Shown: piece after piece, positions 61,561 through 64,000 of the stretch
How positions within the stretch are numbered: the first letter of the stretch is position 1
Layout of the letters: every line of letters begins with the position of its first letter
Translations under genes and position numbers: made by a program
Source of the DNA: Endomychus coccineus
Lineage: Eukaryota; Arthropoda; Insecta; Coleoptera; Endomychidae
Direction of reading: 5' to 3'
Assembly (NCBI GenBank): GCA_958510875.1
Contig: OY294070.1
Location: 114,060,703-114,124,702, forward strand
DNA length: 64,000 nt
The notes under the pieces: generated by a model
What the model saw: the letters and a program-made list of their open reading frames with translations, nothing else
What the model was told of the DNA's origin: nothing
Databases searched by the model: none

Positions 61561-61864
61561 CACCTACATACCGGCCTTTCTCTTTGGTCAGTGACAGTTG
61601 AGTCAGAGCAACCACCCGCCATACATTAAATAGTTTTGTATCAGTTCGTAACCTTGGGATTCCGGCTAAACGAAGAATGTTTTTTCAATTAGAGTCTTAG
61701 GACATCTATACTCACCTTTCGAAAGTTTCCTAAAACAACATCCTATCCCATGTACTTTTCTCTAACGATAACCTCACACTCCTTTACATTGTTAAGGTAC
61801 AGAGGAATGTTGGCAACTTGGTAGCTGAAAGGTCCTCAGTCATTCACCATATTTTTAGGGCTTC

Positions 61865-62112
61865 CAAATTTTGGACAGATAATATCCAGAGTCACTGTTC
61901 AGATTATTTGGATGTTTTAGGATTATGGCTCAGACTAAGATTTCCTTATTTTCGAAAAGGATTTTATGATTAGGGTGGAACTTGTGTTCTGCAAGTACAT
62001 ATCTACTGGTGTCACGAAGCCTTGTATAGCGCTCTTGTCCTTTCACACGAGTAGCTACGAGCTGTTTCACCATTGTTAACTTCACCGCAATAACAGGAAT
62101 TACTAGAAACAC
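61865..62112 (-). pseudogene. Penelope-like element C-terminal fragment
   Basis: Minus-strand frame reads VATRVKGQERYTRLRDTSRY then LAEHKFHPNHKILFENKEIL, the C-terminal half of a GIY-YIG endonuclease of Penelope-like elements. Matches 63790-64000 closely. Confidence 0.7.
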
Positions 62113-62513
62113 TCTCTAAATGAAGAGGAGGAAGAGAATCTCTGATAGGTTCGTAAAACTGAGATAGTTTTGAAGTGTGGAAAACCGAGTAGACATTTCA
62201 TGTTTCTTAATTATTTTGGAAACTTGATCTGTTACGTTTTCAATATACGGAAGATATAATAAACTCCTTGGTCTATAGAGCTGACCACTTATTCCAACCC
62301 CAATCCTCAAAATCAGAATTAAAACATCTTTCATCCGTCTTATTATGAAATAATTTCTCCCATTATAACATTCAAAAAGCCATAAAGAAATACACTTCGC
62401 CTTAAAGTTCAAATCAGCCTGAGTTATAAACCCCCCGACTGCTTTTCCCACTACCTATCTTCCATATATTGAATATATAACATGAGGAATTTTCCAAATC
62501 CTCCAAAAACAGT

Positions 62514-63520
62514 AGGGTTCGTCATCAAGCAGCAAATGATTTTTTGTAAGAATTTGAATATGATAGGTCTTTTGGATTTTGAACTATTGCGTTAGCAAAT
62601 ATTTCGTGACGGACATCTAGACAGATAGGCGAATTTTCCCAAGGTTGCCTAAAATTTGATGAAAAGTGCCATGGTGTAAGAATTTTTGTTCTAGGACTTT
62701 TCTTCAACTGTCTTAGAAATAGCTTGATTGAATGCAATAAAGTATACCCTTCCGACTTCCTCGCGGAGAGTATAACAATGAAAAGTTTCAAGTTCTTACT
62801 CCAGCAGATGAATATTCTATTTCACCTTCTATGCAGTATTTTGTAAATTATTTGAAAGCTGTTCAATATTTGGTCATTATAATGTCTGTTGCTTATGCAA
62901 TAAGGGTTTGGTACCGGCCATTTCCAATATTCAAATCCTTTTTATGAAATTTAAATTTCGTGTACAATTAAAATATCTGAAAGCAAAGAACCTCTAATGG
63001 TTGCTAGATGTTGCCAGATGTTTTCTGTTCAGTATCAATAACAAATGTAGCTTGAGAAAAATAAAGGAATTTCTAAAATAAATATTAGACAGTTGAAACT
63101 CGTTTCAATGAGGGTACCATAGCTGACATGGTCAAAAGGTTTCAATAAGTTCACGAAAGTCTTGCTATGAAGGAAATCATGAACTTGTCAGCATCAATAA
63201 CCAAGCTATGATGAATGTTAATGTAAATCATCCGGAGATAGGTAATGGGTTTTTCCAGGCTCATTGTGGATCTCGTATGAAATTTTCAAAGGTCTTTCTC
63301 TGATAAGTTACATAATTAATCAAAATGTATCACATGTAGATCGGGACGTAACATAGTATCTAATCATCAAAATCGTAATTGAATATATTCTTCATCATAG
63401 TTGAAATAATATGTTCATTCAAATCAGTTAGTAATGTTCAATGTGTAGAGAAGAAGACATGTTTAGAAATCCCCACCAACAACTCGGGACTTCAAAAGAG
63501 GAATATTACTGCTTATTGGA
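62514..63520. repeat. downstream duplicated segment, copy 2
   Basis: Partner of 28545-29630, in the same order and orientation. It lacks the 120-bp internal doubling of copy 1. Similarity stops near 63520, where Penelope-like sequence begins. Confidence 0.85.
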
Positions 63521-63549
63521 TTCCGCGTCACAATAGCTTGACTTAATGC

Positions 63550-64000
63550 CGAAGTTCCGCCAACCATTATAGGTGACATCTTCAGGGCAGGCTTGAGGCT
63601 TGAACTGAAACTGGTTCTGCTGGTTTCTGTAGCCGTATTTATCGTAAGAAAAATCCTTCACGCTCAACTGTTCACTGCCTTTATTCCGGTTGTTAACTCC
63701 GTTCCGGCACCCATGGAGGATGGATTCCCAAATGTTGGGAAGGTAATATCCTGAGTCACGGTTCGATTGTTTGGATGTTTTAGGATTTCTATATCTTCAA
63801 GGATTTTTCACTGATAGAATTTTAGGGATCGGGCTAGGATTTTAGTATTTTCGAAAAGGATTTGATGATTAGTGTCGAACTTGTGTTCCGCAAGTGCAGA
63901 TCTACTGGTGTCACGAAGCCTTGTACAGCACTCATGTTCTTTTACACGAGTAGCTACTGTGTGATCTGTTCCACCAATGTAGACTTTACCGCAAGAACAG
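63550..64000 (-). pseudogene. Penelope-like element, GIY-YIG end (runs off the window)
   Basis: From the window edge the minus strand reads CSCGKVYIGGTDHTVATRV, KEHECCTRLRDTSRSALAEH and NHQILFENTKILARSLKF: the Penelope GIY-YIG nuclease, with YIGG as its core. A stop follows, then in other frames the usual C-terminal tail with a GNPSSMGAG-like block near 63710. The rest of the element lies to the right of the window. Confidence 0.8.

Overview
The window is AT-rich, repeat-crowded nuclear DNA of an insect. Evidence is the mixture of R1-like and CR1/Jockey-like LINEs, a Ty3/gypsy element, mariner-type DNA transposons with TA target sites, a Helentron, Penelope-like fragments, and an insect-style TATA plus TCAGTC initiator. 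The order cannot be fixed from sequence alone; the element set would suit a beetle but is not exclusive to one. No bacterial, organellar or tRNA/rRNA genes were seen.

The main host content is a pair of related spliced genes on the + strand, made largely of micro-exons. Gene B is complete at 34132-60006. Exon 1 carries a signal peptide, six micro-exons of 15-30 nt follow, then a 137-nt exon and a 114-nt last exon. All nine exons join in one open frame for a 156-residue secreted protein, although coding sequence fills under 2% of the gene. Gene A (2505-18635) lacks its first exon, which presumably lies left of the window. It has four micro-exons of 27-36 nt, a 149-nt exon and a 78-nt last exon. 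The last two exons match gene B in phase and sequence (both last exons begin HPEH). I do not recognise the family. The N-terminal linker differs strongly (Arg/Lys-rich in A, Pro/Ser/Thr/Cys-rich in B), while the helical C-terminal part is shared.

The genes appear to have grown by duplication of exon-plus-intron modules. In gene A a 1.15-kb unit holding one 27-nt exon is tandemly doubled (9618-10766 and 10767-17090), and the second copy was then hit by a 5.17-kb gypsy element with identical LTRs. In gene B, exons 3-6 lie in repeated modules with very similar flanking introns, two of which carry the same degenerate mariner. A duplicated segment lies downstream of each gene (28545-29630 and 62514-63520), so the whole locus was probably duplicated.

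Layout. 0-18.6 kb: gene A, introns filled with LINE remnants, a 953-bp TIR element, a 1.4-kb palindrome and the gypsy element. 19-22 kb: Helentron 3' end next to a mariner-type element with TIRs over 500 bp. 22-34 kb: LINE remnants and AT-rich DNA. 34-60 kb: gene B, introns holding a second long-TIR mariner, a giant hairpin, inverted LTR-like arms with internal satellites, and LINE pieces. 60-64 kb: R1-like LINE pseudogene and Penelope-like fragments. Nearly all long single-frame ORFs belong to transposable elements.
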